DNA of 64,000 nt from assembly GCF_014201825.1 (NCBI RefSeq), contig NZ_JACHFJ010000004.1, forward strand, positions 1-64,000, read 5' to 3'. Each line of letters opens with the position of its first letter. Position 1 is the stretch's first letter. The notes beneath the pieces are model-generated. The model had not been told where the DNA came from. It saw only the letters and a program-made list of their open reading frames with translations, and searched no databases. This document shows positions 50,905-60,478 of this stretch, in pieces. A program made the translations under genes and the position numbers. The DNA is from Acidocella aromatica. Its GTDB lineage: Bacteria > Pseudomonadota > Alphaproteobacteria > Acetobacterales > Acetobacteraceae.

Positions 50905-51654
50905 TTACGGCAGGCCGCGTCGGCGGCCGGAATCGAGCATCAGGGTCGAGCCGGTCATGGCGTCGGCCTCGGGGGCGAGAAGTGTGGCCACACCCCAGGC
51001 CACCTGCTCGGACGTGGTGAAGGCGCCAATGGCGGATTCGGCCTTCAGCTCAGCGAACACCTCAGCCATATCCACGCCGCGCTGGGCGGCGCGGCTGGCG
51101 GCGACGTTACGCAGCCGCTCGGTGTCGGCCGGGCCGGGGGCGACGACATGCGCGGTAACGCCGCGCGGCCCATAGGCCAGGGAAAGCTGGCGGCAGAGAT
51201 TCATCAGCGCCGCATTGCCAACGCCCGCCGTGGCGGCATAGGCGGTGGGTTCCAGCCCGTAATGCCCGCCAATGGCGATGATGCGTGATTGCGGCACGAA
51301 CCGCGCCTCGGCAGCGCGCACTAGGCGCAGCAGGCCGCAGACCTTCACGTTCACCGCCCCCAGCAGTGCCTCGGTGGAGGCTTCCAGCACCCCGCCCGCC
51401 ACTGGTACACCCACCGAGTGCACGATGGCCCGCACCGGCGCATCCAGCGCCGCGCTTACCGTGGCGATGGCGTCGTCGCTGGCGAGGTCGGCCGGGCAGG
51501 GGCGGATATGCGGGCTAGTCGCGGCCAGCGCCTCCAACTCCTCCGCGCGGCGACCGACGATGATCACATCCAATCCACGCTCCACCAGCCGGCGCGTAAT
51601 CACCTGCCCGATGGCTCCGGTCCCGCCGGAGACGATGGCGAGTTCCCGCGCCAT
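50905..51654 (-). CDS. SDR-fold protein in the meta-cleavage operon, catalytic residues missing
   Basis: The 249-residue protein has an SDR cofactor motif (VSGGTGAIGQVITRRL) and HSVGVPVAGG. Its catalytic region reads IIAIGGHYGLEPTAYAATAGVGNAAL: Tyr139 is present, but the Lys four residues later is Ala143, and the Ser is Gly. The end (MTGSTLMLDSGRRRG) is normal for SDRs. The start ATG overlaps the dmpH stop (TAATG). Such an SDR is not part of the known meta pathway, so its role is unclear: a divergent reductase or a binding protein. Confidence 0.8.
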   Translation of the reverse strand: MARELAIVSGGTGAIGQVITRRLVERGLDVIIVGRRAEELEALAATSPHIRPCPADLASDDAIATVSAALDAPVRAIVHSVGVPVAGGVLEASTEALLGAVNVKVCGLLRLVRAAEARFVPQSRIIAIGGHYGLEPTAYAATAGVGNAALMNLCRQLSLAYGPRGVTAHVVAPGPADTERLRNVAASRAAQRGVDMAEVFAELKAESAIGAFTTSEQVAWGVATLLAPEADAMTGSTLMLDSGRRRGLP

Positions 51655-52442
51655 TACACGAACCGCGCGGAGACGGTGCCGAGATCCTGCATGCGCAGGC
51701 ACACATGGTCGCCCGCTTTGCAAGCAACGGCCTCGGTGATGCCGCCTGTCATGATCAGCGTTCCGGCCTCCAGCCCTTCATCGCGCCGGGCCAGCAGGTT
51801 CACCACCAACGCCACGGCTAGCGCCGGATGCCCCAGCACCGCCGCCCCCGCACCGAAGGAGAACGGCTTGCCGTTATGCTCTAGAGCCATGCCCAGCGTG
51901 CGCAGGTCGAGGTCTTCCACAGGCCGGGCGCGCCCGCCCAGCACGAAACGCGAGGAGGATGAGTTGTCGGCGACCACCGAGGCGAAGTCGAACTTGAAAT
52001 TCTCGTAGCGGGAATCGATGATTTCAAGTGCGGGCATCACGAACTCGGTGGCCGCCAGCACGGCGCCGATATGGCAACCAGGGCCGCGCAAGGGTTTCTT
52101 CAGCACGAAGGCGATTTCCGGCTCGACACGCGGGTGGATGAGCTTGGCGCGCTCGATCTCCCCGCCATCGGGCACGGCGAAATAATCGGCCAGAAATCCG
52201 TAGGACGGATTCTCCACGCCCACCTGGCGCATCTTGGCGCGCGAGGTGAGCCCGGCCTTCATGCCGACGATCTGGGTTCCGCGTGCTATCTTGCGGCGGC
52301 GGATTTCGTGCTGGATGGCATAGCCATCGGCCTCGGTAATGCCGGGATAGCGCAGAGAGATCTGCGGCACGGCCTTGGCGTTCAGCTCGGCGTTTTCCAG
52401 ATACTCCGCCAATTCAGCGGTCTGCTCGGGGGAAAGTGTCAT
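51654..52442 (-). CDS. dmpH: 4-oxalocrotonate decarboxylase DmpH
   Basis: This 262-residue protein belongs to the fumarylacetoacetate-hydrolase-like hydratase/decarboxylase family: IVGMKAGLTSRAKMRQVGVENPSYGFLADYFAV, HPRVEPEIAFVLKKPLRGPG, ALEIIDSRYENFKFDFASVVADNSSSSRFVLGG. It turns 4-oxalocrotonate into 2-oxopent-4-enoate. Adjacent dmpE is its homologous partner, with which it forms a complex in characterised pathways. ATG 52442 has AAGGGA upstream. Confidence 0.88.
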   Translation of the reverse strand: MTLSPEQTAELAEYLENAELNAKAVPQISLRYPGITEADGYAIQHEIRRRKIARGTQIVGMKAGLTSRAKMRQVGVENPSYGFLADYFAVPDGGEIERAKLIHPRVEPEIAFVLKKPLRGPGCHIGAVLAATEFVMPALEIIDSRYENFKFDFASVVADNSSSSRFVLGGRARPVEDLDLRTLGMALEHNGKPFSFGAGAAVLGHPALAVALVVNLLARRDEGLEAGTLIMTGGITEAVACKAGDHVCLRMQDLGTVSARFV

Positions 52443-52452
52443 GGCAGGTCCC

Positions 52453-53256
52453 TTAGGCAAAGCGGACGGAGCAGGAGCCAAGCCCGCCGATGGTCATGCT
52501 GAGATGATCGCCTGCGGCGATGGGAATGAGCGTGGCGAGCGAGCCGGAGAGCACAACCTCCCCAGCCTTGAGCGAGATGCCGAGTGGCCCGAGCGTATTG
52601 GCAAGCCACGCCACCGCATTGGCCGGATGCCCCAGCGCCGCAGCTCCGGCACCCGTTGCCACCACCTCGCCGTTCTTCTCCAGCACCATGCCGCAAAGTG
52701 CAAGGTCCAGCTTACGCGGGGCCAGCGCCATGCCGCCGAGCACGAACACGCCGCAGGAGGCGTTATCCGCCACCGTGTCCTGGATGTTGATCTTCCAGTC
52801 CTGAATGCGGGAGTCGACGATTTCAAAGCACGGCATCACGGCCTCGGTGGCGGTGATGACATCGGCCACCGTCACCCCCGGCCCGGTGAGGTCGCGCTTC
52901 ATGAGGAAGGCGATCTCCCCCTCCGCCTTGGGCTGGATGAGCCGGGACATCGGGATCACGTCGCTCTCGTTGTAGATCATATCCGAGAGCAGCAGCCCGA
53001 AATCCGGCTGGTTTACGTCCAGCAGCGTCTGCACGGCGCGGGAGGTGGCGCCGACCTTCTTGCCGACGATGCTAGCCCCCGTCGAAAGGCGGTGACGCAG
53101 CATATGTTCCTGAATGCGGTAGGCGTCCTCAATGGTGAGGTCATGCCCGCGCGAGGTGAGGGGGGTGACAGGCGTGCGCGCCACCAGCGCTGCGTGCAGT
53201 TCGTCACCTAGGGTGGCGAGCAGGACCTCGCGGGAATTAGAGCTTAATGCAGACAT
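52453..53256 (-). CDS. dmpE: 2-oxopent-4-enoate hydratase DmpE
   Basis: This 267-residue protein has the hydratase pattern IVGKKVGATSRAVQTLLDVNQPDFGLLLSDMIYNESD, KAEGEIAFLMKRDLTGPG, CFEIVDSRIQDWKINIQDTVADNASCGVFVLGG. It hydrates 2-oxopent-4-enoate to 4-hydroxy-2-oxovalerate. It overlaps dmpC by 20 bases. Which of this and dmpH is hydratase or decarboxylase follows from gene order and from the ~267 vs ~262 residue lengths; the two are paralogs. Confidence 0.87.
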   Translation of the reverse strand: MSALSSNSREVLLATLGDELHAALVARTPVTPLTSRGHDLTIEDAYRIQEHMLRHRLSTGASIVGKKVGATSRAVQTLLDVNQPDFGLLLSDMIYNESDVIPMSRLIQPKAEGEIAFLMKRDLTGPGVTVADVITATEAVMPCFEIVDSRIQDWKINIQDTVADNASCGVFVLGGMALAPRKLDLALCGMVLEKNGEVVATGAGAAALGHPANAVAWLANTLGPLGISLKAGEVVLSGSLATLIPIAAGDHLSMTIGGLGSCSVRFA

Positions 53257-54694
53257 TTTTCAACTCGGTGTAGAATTCCAGGGAATGCACGCCGCCTTCG
53301 CGGCCAATGCCCGAATGTTTCGCGCCGCCGAAGGGCGTGCGCAGGTCGCGCAGGAACCAGGAGTTCACCCAGACCACGCCCGCCTCCACGGCGGCGGCCA
53401 TGCGGTGGGCGCGGGCGAGGTCGCGCGTCCACACTGCGGCGGAGAGGCCGTAATTGGTGGAGTTGGCGCGTTCGATCACCTCGTCCTCGGTATCGAACGG
53501 CGCGATATGGCAGCACGGGCCGAAGATTTCCTCGCGGCAGATGGCGGCGTCGTCGCCCAGCCCGATCCAGATGGTCGGCTGCACCCAGGCGCCGTTCGCA
53601 TATTCGCCCGGCATCCCCGGTACGCCGCCGCCGGTCACCACGGTCGCCCCTTCCTCCACGGCTTTGGCGTAGTAGGACAGCACTTTCTGCCGGTGCTCCT
53701 GTGAGATCAGCGGCCCCATGGCCACGCCCGGCTCGTGCGGCGGGCCGACGCGCATGCCCTCAGCAGCAGTTTTCAGCGCGGCCACGAATTTGTTGAAGAA
53801 CGGACGTTCAACGAACAGCCGCTCGGTCCCCAGGCAGACCTGCCCGGTATTCATGAAACAGGAGCGCAGCGTGCCCTCGATGGCGGCATCGAGATCGGCA
53901 TCAGCAAAGATGACGCCTGGGTTCTTGCCGCCCATCTCCAGGGAGACAGGGCGCGCGCCATCGGCGGCGGCCTTCATGATCGCGGCACCCGTACGGGTTT
54001 CACCGGTGAAGGTGACGGCGGAAACACCCGGATGGGTGGTTAGGAACTCGCCCGTGGAGCCGGGGCCGAAGCCGTGCACCACGTTGTAAACGCCCGCGGG
54101 GATGCCAACGGCATTCATCACCTCGCCCAGCAGGGCGGCGGTTTGCGGCGTCTCTTCGGAGGGCTTCACCACCACGGCATTGCCACAGGCGAGGGCAGGG
54201 CCGACCTTCCAGGTCATCAGCAGCAACGGCGCGTTCCAGGGGCAGATGACGCCCACCACACCCACCGGCCTGCGGATGGCGTAGTTCAGCGCGCCCCGGC
54301 CATCGGGGGTGGACATCTCGAAGAATTCTGTTGGCACGTTCTTCACCACATCGGCGAAGACGCGGAAATTGGCGGCACCCCGCGCGCACATATGCTTGGC
54401 CACACCCGCGGGCATGCCGGTATCGGCAATCTCGGCGGCGATGAAGTCATCCGCGCGCCTCTCCATCTCGGCGGCAACGGCGTTGAGCAGTTCGACACGG
54501 TCGGCCAGGGTAAGCTTACCCCATTTGCCCTTCATCGCGGCCCTGGCGGACGATACCGCCGCGTCCACATCCGCTTTCGCCGCCTCGGCCACCGTGGCGA
54601 TGACCGTGTTGTTCAGCGGTGAGCGTTTTTCAAAGCTCTTCCCTTCGGCGCCTTCGCTGAAAGCGCCGTTGATAAAATTCAGAATGTGGGTCAC
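53237..54694 (-). CDS. dmpC: 2-hydroxymuconic semialdehyde dehydrogenase DmpC
   Basis: This 485-residue aldehyde dehydrogenase has FTGETRTGAAIMKAAADG, catalytic Glu in SLEMGGKNPGVIFADADL and Cys in MNTGQVCLGTERLF. It oxidises the catechol ring-cleavage product to 2-hydroxymuconate, the dehydrogenative branch of the meta pathway. It lies between the dioxygenase and dmpE genes. No hydrolytic-branch enzyme (DmpD) is present here. Confidence 0.9.
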   Translation of the reverse strand: MTHILNFINGAFSEGAEGKSFEKRSPLNNTVIATVAEAAKADVDAAVSSARAAMKGKWGKLTLADRVELLNAVAAEMERRADDFIAAEIADTGMPAGVAKHMCARGAANFRVFADVVKNVPTEFFEMSTPDGRGALNYAIRRPVGVVGVICPWNAPLLLMTWKVGPALACGNAVVVKPSEETPQTAALLGEVMNAVGIPAGVYNVVHGFGPGSTGEFLTTHPGVSAVTFTGETRTGAAIMKAAADGARPVSLEMGGKNPGVIFADADLDAAIEGTLRSCFMNTGQVCLGTERLFVERPFFNKFVAALKTAAEGMRVGPPHEPGVAMGPLISQEHRQKVLSYYAKAVEEGATVVTGGGVPGMPGEYANGAWVQPTIWIGLGDDAAICREEIFGPCCHIAPFDTEDEVIERANSTNYGLSAAVWTRDLARAHRMAAAVEAGVVWVNSWFLRDLRTPFGGAKHSGIGREGGVHSLEFYTELKNVCIKL

Positions 54695-54727
54695 GAGGTT
54701 TCGTCCGTCAGTAATTCTGTTCAGAGG

Positions 54728-55657
54728 TTAGCTGAACACGGTCAGGAAGGTTTCGTGCAGCTTGCGCTGCGCGTAGTCCAGGCCTTCGGGCAGATGCTCG
54801 ATGGGCCAGGTGAGCTTGTGCATGTCCGGGTAGGAGATGTAGCCGCCCGCGAAGGTCTCGAAGCGGTTTCCCGAACGGTCGAACGCGTAGATCGTCGCAC
54901 CACGGGTAATGCCATGGCGGGTCGGGCCAATATCCACCGGCACGTGGTTCATCGACATCAGGTCAGCCGCGCGCAGCACTTTCTCCCAGGTGTCGATCCA
55001 GTAGGAGACGTGGTGCAGTTTGCCGTCTTCCGGCGCGCGCACGAAGGCGATGTCGTGCGTCTTGTTTGAACAGGATAGCCACACGGCGATCTGCGTCTTG
55101 CCGTCCTCGGCCACCACTTCCTCAGTGAGGTAGAAGCCCAGCACGTTGATGAAGATATCGCGGGAGCCATCAAGGTCGCCGCCGCCCAGCAGCGCGTGGT
55201 CCATGCGGGTGGGGGCGATGCCCTTCTCCGCCTGGGCCGGCCAGGGCGCCGGGTTGGAGTAGGAGAGGCCGTTGCCCACGTCCTTCTTCTCAGCATATAG
55301 CTCGATGACATGGCCGGTCGGCACGGTGAAGCGTACGCGCTCACCGGTGGCCAGCAGCTCGCCGGCCGGCACGCGCTCGGTCTTCACGCCATAAGCGTTC
55401 AGATCGGCCTCCAGCTTGTTCAGCGTGGCGTTGTCGGAAACCTTGAAGCCGAAGAAGTCGAGACCCGCCTTGTCGGCCTGACGGATGATGACGCTGTGAT
55501 GGTCGCGCTCGTCCCAGGCCTTGAAATAGACGCGGTCCTGCGCGTCGCGGCCAACTTCCTCCAGCCCCAGAACCTCGCGGTAGAACTTCGCGTCCTCTTC
55601 CAGGTTCAGCACGCGAATTTGCGCGTGGCCGGGACGCAGTACACCATTAATACCCAT
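54728..55657 (-). CDS. dmpB: Catechol 2,3-dioxygenase DmpB
   Basis: This 309-residue type I extradiol dioxygenase has Fe(II) ligands in MDHALLGG (His~153), LHHVSYW (His~214) and NRFETFAGGY (Glu~265). It opens catechol to 2-hydroxymuconic semialdehyde. Length and motifs match the XylE/DmpB subgroup. It is 33 bases upstream of dmpC and downstream of its ferredoxin. Confidence 0.94.
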   Translation of the reverse strand: MGINGVLRPGHAQIRVLNLEEDAKFYREVLGLEEVGRDAQDRVYFKAWDERDHHSVIIRQADKAGLDFFGFKVSDNATLNKLEADLNAYGVKTERVPAGELLATGERVRFTVPTGHVIELYAEKKDVGNGLSYSNPAPWPAQAEKGIAPTRMDHALLGGGDLDGSRDIFINVLGFYLTEEVVAEDGKTQIAVWLSCSNKTHDIAFVRAPEDGKLHHVSYWIDTWEKVLRAADLMSMNHVPVDIGPTRHGITRGATIYAFDRSGNRFETFAGGYISYPDMHKLTWPIEHLPEGLDYAQRKLHETFLTVFS

Positions 55658-55686
55658 ATCCGCTTTCTCCCTTTGTTTTTAAAACT

Positions 55687-56055
55687 CTATGCGGCCGGTT
55701 GGCCAGGACGCGTGATGCTCTTGTGAAGCTTGCCGATGACCGCGACGCTCACCTCCTCCAACGGGCGCACGCAGCAGGCCAGCACACGGCCCTGCGCGAG
55801 GTCTTCTTCACTGACATATTCGCGGCTCATGGGGCGCATCTGCTCATAGGCGCCGGCGATGACCTGCACCTTGCATACCGAGCATCCACCGCCCCGGCAC
55901 CCCACCGGAATGCCGCGCTTGCCCAGCCTGTGCATGCCGGTGAGTAGGCTCTCATCGGTCCGGCAGCGATAATTCTCGTTGGTGTCCGTTATCGTCACCA
56001 CAACATGCTCGACCGCACCTTGTTTGCCCGGCGCGGTGCCGGCGGGAACGTCCAT
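55687..56055 (-). CDS. dmpQ: Chloroplast-type ferredoxin DmpQ/XylT
   Basis: This 122-residue 2Fe-2S protein has PVGCRGGGCSVCKVQVIAG with C-x4-C-x2-C and the distal Cys in LACCVRPL. XylT-type ferredoxins re-reduce the iron of catechol 2,3-dioxygenase when substituted catechols inactivate it. It is the first gene of the minus-strand meta operon, divergent from the LysR gene. Confidence 0.88.
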   Translation of the reverse strand: MDVPAGTAPGKQGAVEHVVVTITDTNENYRCRTDESLLTGMHRLGKRGIPVGCRGGGCSVCKVQVIAGAYEQMRPMSREYVSEEDLAQGRVLACCVRPLEEVSVAVIGKLHKSITRPGQPAA

Positions 56056-56139
56056 TGCCCTAAACCTCTTGATTCTTGTTAGTTTCGAGAGATTGCAAGA
56101 TTTGCGCTATTCCTGAAAATACTTTTTTTAGCTATTAAT

Positions 56140-56158
56140 TCATACTCGCTGGGTATGA
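56140..56158. promoter_or_regulatory. LysR-type operator between dmpQ and LysR
   Basis: TCATAC-N7-GTATGA is a perfect inverted repeat with 6-bp arms in the divergent gap. It has the T-N11-A form of LysR binding sites and lies 70 bases before the LysR start and 85 before dmpQ. Confidence 0.65.
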
Positions 56159-56227
56159 GGTTTGCTGCATCTGCGAATTGTGCTCTGCAAAACGAGACGC
56201 GGCATTTATGAGGAACAATCGAGAAAA

Positions 56228-57139
56228 ATGCTGGAACTTCGTCATCTAAAATACTTCGTCGCCGTGGCCAAGGAGCAGAATATCGGCCGTGCGGCGCTGG
56301 CGCTGAACATCTCGCAACCGCCGCTGACGCGTCAGATCCAGCAATTGGAGGAGATTATCGGCGCGCCTCTGTTCATCCGCTCGGTAAAGGGCGTGGAGAT
56401 GACCGCAGCCGGTCAGGCGCTGTATGCCGATGCCAAGGCGATTCTCTCACTGGCCGATCTTGCCGTGGAGCGCTCCCGCCGGGCCGCCCATGGGCAGCTC
56501 GGGCGGCTTGATGTCGGTATCTTTGGTACAGGCATGTTCGATATCGTGCCCCGCGTGCTGCTGAGGTTCCGCAACGCCTTCCCGGATGTGGAAATCGCCA
56601 TGCACACCATGACCAAGACCGAGCAGGTGGAGGCGCTGCGCCAGCGGCGTATCACCATCGGCTTCAACCGGCTGGTGCCGAAATACCCCGATATCAAGTC
56701 GCGTGTGGTGATGTGGGAGCGCTTGGTCGTGGGCCTGCCGCGTTCCAACCCGTTGGCGGAGCGGGAGGCTTTGTCCATTGCCGATCTGGCCGGGCAGCCT
56801 TTGGTACTGTTCCCCAGCACGGGGCATCCGAATTTTTCCGATTTCGTGGCGCACCAATGCCGCGAGCACGGCTTCATCCCCCAGGTGGTGCAGGAGGTGG
56901 GGGATGCTGTCACCGGCGTGGCGCTGGTGGCGTCGGGCTTTGGCGTTTGCATTGTCCCGGAATCAGCCACCCACTTCAGAGCCTCGGGCGTGGTATATGT
57001 GCGGTTGAAGGAATCGCCGCCCACCATGCTGGATGTAAGCTGCTTATATCTGCAGGACGATCCCTCACCGATCTTGCGTGAATTCCTGCGCATTCTGGAG
57101 GAGTTCCGCGCCGAGAACGGCGTGACTGACGATGCATGA
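56228..57139 (+). CDS. LysR-family regulator of the meta-cleavage genes
   Basis: This 303-residue protein starts MLELRHLKYFVAVAKEQNIGRAALALNISQPPLTRQIQQLEEIIGAPLF, a standard LysR helix-turn-helix, and has a substrate-binding domain (~90-300). ATG 56228 gives the usual N terminus; the open frame extends upstream without support. It is divergent from dmpQBCEH and just before dmpF, so it likely activates both, with a pathway intermediate such as muconate as effector (inferred). Confidence 0.85.
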   Translation: MLELRHLKYFVAVAKEQNIGRAALALNISQPPLTRQIQQLEEIIGAPLFIRSVKGVEMTAAGQALYADAKAILSLADLAVERSRRAAHGQLGRLDVGIFGTGMFDIVPRVLLRFRNAFPDVEIAMHTMTKTEQVEALRQRRITIGFNRLVPKYPDIKSRVVMWERLVVGLPRSNPLAEREALSIADLAGQPLVLFPSTGHPNFSDFVAHQCREHGFIPQVVQEVGDAVTGVALVASGFGVCIVPESATHFRASGVVYVRLKESPPTMLDVSCLYLQDDPSPILREFLRILEEFRAENGVTDDA

Positions 57140-57245
57140 GAGGTATGGCGCACACTGCCAAATGGTATTGGACGGCATGACGCTTGCCACCTAGCCTGCC
57201 TGCTTAACCGCCGCCCAGCCAATCGGGGCGGGAAAGTGGGAGGAC

Positions 57246-58160
57246 ATGGCGAAGATCCGATGTGCATTGATCGGTTCCGGCAATATCGGGACTGATCTGA
57301 TCTACAAGCTGCGCCGCAGCGAAGTGCTGGAACCTGTATGGATGGTCGGTATTGACCCTGAATCCGAAGGGCTGAAGCGCGCCGCCGGGATGGGGCTGAA
57401 GACCACCGCCGAAGGTGTGGAGGGGCTGCTGCCACATGTGCTGGCAGATAATATCCAGATCGCTTTTGATGCCACCAGCGCCTATGTGCATGCGGAGAAC
57501 AGCCGCAAGCTCAACGCGCTGAGCGTGATGATGATCGACCTGACCCCCGCCGCCATCGGCCCGCTTTGCGTCCCGCCGGTGAATCTCAAGCAGCACACCG
57601 CCAAGCTGGAGATGAACGTGAACATGATCTCCTGCGCGGGCCAGGCGACCATTCCCATCGTGCATGCCGTCTCGCGCGTCCAGAGCGTGGATTATGCCGA
57701 GATCGTCGCGACACTGGCCTCCAAGTCGGTCGGTCCTGGTACGCGCGCCAATCTCGATGAATTCACTTACACCACTTCCGACGCACTGGTGGCGGTGGGA
57801 GGTGCGCGGCGTGGCAAGGCGCTGGCGGTCATCAACCCGGCCGAACCGCCGATGATTATGCGCAACACCGTCTATTGCCTTACCGACGACGAGCCGGACG
57901 AGGCGCGCATCACAGCCTCGGTGCGGGAGATGATCGGCGACGTGCAGAAATACGTGCCCGGTTACAAGCTGGTGAACGGCCCGGTGTTCGACGGCAATCG
58001 CGTCGCCGTGTTCCTAGAGGTGGCGGGGTTGGGTGACTACCTGCCAACTTACGCGGGCAATCTCGACATCATGACAGCCGCCGCCACCCGCACCGCCGAG
58101 ATGTTCGCCGAGAAAATCCTGGCGGGCAGCCTGAAACTTCCCACGCCGCAGGAGGCATGA
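57246..58160 (+). CDS. dmpF: Acetaldehyde dehydrogenase (acylating) DmpF
   Basis: DmpF (304 residues) converts acetaldehyde to acetyl-CoA. It has the NAD motif [17 protein letters not shown] and the catalytic Cys in [17 protein letters not shown]. It works in a channelling complex with DmpG, whose gene starts 1 base after its stop. The start follows GGGAGGAC. Confidence 0.93.
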   Translation: MAKIRCALIGSGNIGTDLIYKLRRSEVLEPVWMVGIDPESEGLKRAAGMGLKTTAEGVEGLLPHVLADNIQIAFDATSAYVHAENSRKLNALSVMMIDLTPAAIGPLCVPPVNLKQHTAKLEMNVNMISCAGQATIPIVHAVSRVQSVDYAEIVATLASKSVGPGTRANLDEFTYTTSDALVAVGGARRGKALAVINPAEPPMIMRNTVYCLTDDEPDEARITASVREMIGDVQKYVPGYKLVNGPVFDGNRVAVFLEVAGLGDYLPTYAGNLDIMTAAATRTAEMFAEKILAGSLKLPTPQEA

Positions 58161-58161
58161 G

Positions 58162-59214
58162 ATGAGCTTCCCCGACCTTAAGGGCCGTAAGGTCCTCATC
58201 CACGACATGTGCCTGCGCGATGGCATGCACGCCAAGCGCGAGCAGATCTCGCTCGACCAGATGGTAAAGGTTGCTTCGGCGCTGGATGCCGCAGGTGTGC
58301 CGATGATGCAGGTGACGCACGGCGCCGGTCTGGGGGGCAATTCCATCCAGCATGGTTTCGCCCCGCATACCAACGAGGCTTACATCTCCGCCGTGGCCGA
58401 GGTGGTGAAGCAGGCGACCATCTCTGTGTTGCTGATCCCCGGGCTCGGCACAATGCGCGAGTTGGACGCAGCCTATAACTGCGGCGCGCGCTCGGTGCAT
58501 GTGGCCACGCATTGCACCGAGGCCGACACCGCCCAGCAGCACATCGCCTATGGCCGCAAGCTGGGCATGGATACCTCGGGCTTCCTGATGATGTCCCACC
58601 TCAACTCGCCCGAGGGCATCGTGGCCCAGGGCAAGCTGATGGAAAGCTACGGCGCTCAGACGATCTACGTGACGGACTCGGCTGGCTACATGCTGCCCGA
58701 GGATGTCACCGCCCGCATCGGCGCCCTGCGCGACGCGCTGAAGCCCGAGACGGAAATCGGCTTTCACGGGCATCATAATCTCGGCATGGGCATCGCCAAC
58801 TCCATCGCCGCCATCGCGGCGGGCGCCACGCGCATCGACGCGTCGGTGGCTGGCCTCGGCGCTGGGGCGGGCAATACGCCGCTGGAAGTGTTCGTTGCGG
58901 TATGCGAGCGCATGGGCATCGAGACCGGCTGCAACCTGTTCGGCCTTATGGACATGGCCGAGGAAGTCGTCGTGCCGATGATGGACCACATGGTGCGCGT
59001 CACCCGCGAGGCGCTGACGCTCGGCTTCGCTGGCGTCTATTCCACCTTCCTGCTGCACGCCAAGCGCGCCGAGGCCCGCTATGGCGTCCCGGCCCGTGAC
59101 ATTCTGGTGGAGTTGGGCCGAAAGAAGATGATCGGCGGTCAGGAGGATATGATCGAGGATACCGCGCTGACCATGGCCAAGGAGCGCGGCATCAAGGTCA
59201 GCCACGCCGCCTGA
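58162..59214 (+). CDS. dmpG: 4-hydroxy-2-oxovalerate aldolase DmpG
   Basis: This 350-residue TIM-barrel aldolase has the metal and catalytic start [18 protein letters not shown], the channel-lining region [19 protein letters not shown], and [46 protein letters not shown]. It splits 4-hydroxy-2-oxovalerate into pyruvate and acetaldehyde, which passes to DmpF. Confidence 0.95.
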   Translation: MSFPDLKGRKVLIHDMCLRDGMHAKREQISLDQMVKVASALDAAGVPMMQVTHGAGLGGNSIQHGFAPHTNEAYISAVAEVVKQATISVLLIPGLGTMRELDAAYNCGARSVHVATHCTEADTAQQHIAYGRKLGMDTSGFLMMSHLNSPEGIVAQGKLMESYGAQTIYVTDSAGYMLPEDVTARIGALRDALKPETEIGFHGHHNLGMGIANSIAAIAAGATRIDASVAGLGAGAGNTPLEVFVAVCERMGIETGCNLFGLMDMAEEVVVPMMDHMVRVTREALTLGFAGVYSTFLLHAKRAEARYGVPARDILVELGRKKMIGGQEDMIEDTALTMAKERGIKVSHAA

Positions 59215-59217
59215 GGC

Positions 59218-59257
59218 GGGCTGGCGCGCGCGGTTAATCCCCCGCGCGCGCCAGCCC
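59218..59257. terminator. Strong bidirectional hairpin between dmpG and the DUF4015 gene
   Basis: Two perfectly complementary 16-bp GC-rich arms (59218-59233 and 59242-59257) flank an 8-base loop at the point where the two genes converge. It overlaps the last codons of the minus-strand gene. Confidence 0.7.
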
Positions 59258-60478
59258 GGCATTGCTGTAGTCGTTGCGCGGGTTCCACAGCATCCAGCCG
59301 TCGGCGCCGAAATCCGCGGCGGCCTTGGTCTGCTCCCCGATCTCCTCCGCTCCGAAGGGGCGATGGTCGAAGGCGTAATCCGTAAAGGCCTGGAGCCAGG
59401 GGCGGAAGCGCAGCGGTGAAATGTTCAGCCGCTGCCGCGCCTGCGTGAGTGAAAGATAGACGATCTGGTAGGCATGGGCGACCGGGTTCGGGTAGCCGGG
59501 GATGCCGAATTGGAAGCCGGAGGGGTAGAGCATCGGGGAGATGTAGTCGACATTGGGGGCCACGGCGTCGAGCGTCTGGCCGATGCCGGTATCGTTGCGG
59601 TTCCAGCAGACATAGCCGAAGATGTCGGCGGAGATGTAAACATTATAGGGCAGTAATTGCTGTCTCGCCTCGGTCAGGAACCCGGCGATGGCGGCGATGC
59701 GCGCCGGAGCGGATACCGGCTGTGAGAATTGCAGGGTCTGCGAGGCATCGGGGAAGCGCAGATAGTCGAACTGGATTTCGTCGAACCCGGCCTTCGCGGC
59801 CTCGGCGGCGATGGCGATGTCGTACTCCCGCACCTCGGGCTGGAACGGGTCGGTCCAGGCCATGTTCTCGCGGTCGCGGAACAACCCGCCGCCGGTATGT
59901 ACGGCGAGGTCAGGCCGGTAGGTGGCGAGTGGATCGTCCTTGAAGGTGACGATGCGGGCGATGGCGTAGAGGCCCTTGGCGTGCAGCATCCGCACGAAGG
60001 CAGCGAGATCGGGGATGGTGGTGATGCGCCTTGCGCCGTCCTGCTGCGCCAGGGGCACCGCGCTGGGATAGGGGATGAGGCCGTTATCGTCCTTGATGTT
60101 CACAACCAGCGCATTGACCGCGCCGCCTTGCGCGAGCGCCAGCGCATTGCCCAGAAGAACACGCGAGCCCGCGCCGTAGGCGCTAAGATACAGAGCATGC
60201 GGTGTGAATGGGGGGAGGGGGAGCTTGCCGTTGGTGGGCAGGGTGGCGAGGTCGAAGCTGCCGGCGCGGTAGCCGGGGGCGCGGATGAACAGCATTCCCG
60301 TGTTGCCCTGCGGGTCGAACCCGTCTTTGGCATCAGGGCGCAGCATCTGGCCGGCTTCCACGGCCATGGCATCCGGGATCGCCTTGCCCGTGACGGCATC
60401 CACCACTTGCAGAGATGCCGCCCATGCCGGGGGTGACAGCGTCAGTACGAGCAGGGCCGAGATCAGGCGGCGCATCAT
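59234..60478 (-). CDS. DUF4015 putative glycoside hydrolase, exported
   Basis: The 414-residue protein has a signal peptide (LISALLVLTLSPPAWA) and a TIM-barrel-like DUF4015 domain: ALYLSAYGAGSRVLLGNALALAQGGAVNALVVNIKDDNGLIPYPS, YRPDLAVHTGGGLFRDRENMAWTDPFQPEVREYDIAIAAEAAKAGFDEIQFDYLRFPD. The EIQFDYLRFP region is where catalytic acids sit in the related fold. Its start overlaps the end of a polysaccharide deacetylase gene by 4 bases, so the two are co-translated, and they probably act on one envelope or matrix polysaccharide. Confidence 0.82.
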   Translation of the reverse strand: MMRRLISALLVLTLSPPAWAASLQVVDAVTGKAIPDAMAVEAGQMLRPDAKDGFDPQGNTGMLFIRAPGYRAGSFDLATLPTNGKLPLPPFTPHALYLSAYGAGSRVLLGNALALAQGGAVNALVVNIKDDNGLIPYPSAVPLAQQDGARRITTIPDLAAFVRMLHAKGLYAIARIVTFKDDPLATYRPDLAVHTGGGLFRDRENMAWTDPFQPEVREYDIAIAAEAAKAGFDEIQFDYLRFPDASQTLQFSQPVSAPARIAAIAGFLTEARQQLLPYNVYISADIFGYVCWNRNDTGIGQTLDAVAPNVDYISPMLYPSGFQFGIPGYPNPVAHAYQIVYLSLTQARQRLNISPLRFRPWLQAFTDYAFDHRPFGAEEIGEQTKAAADFGADGWMLWNPRNDYSNAGLARAGD

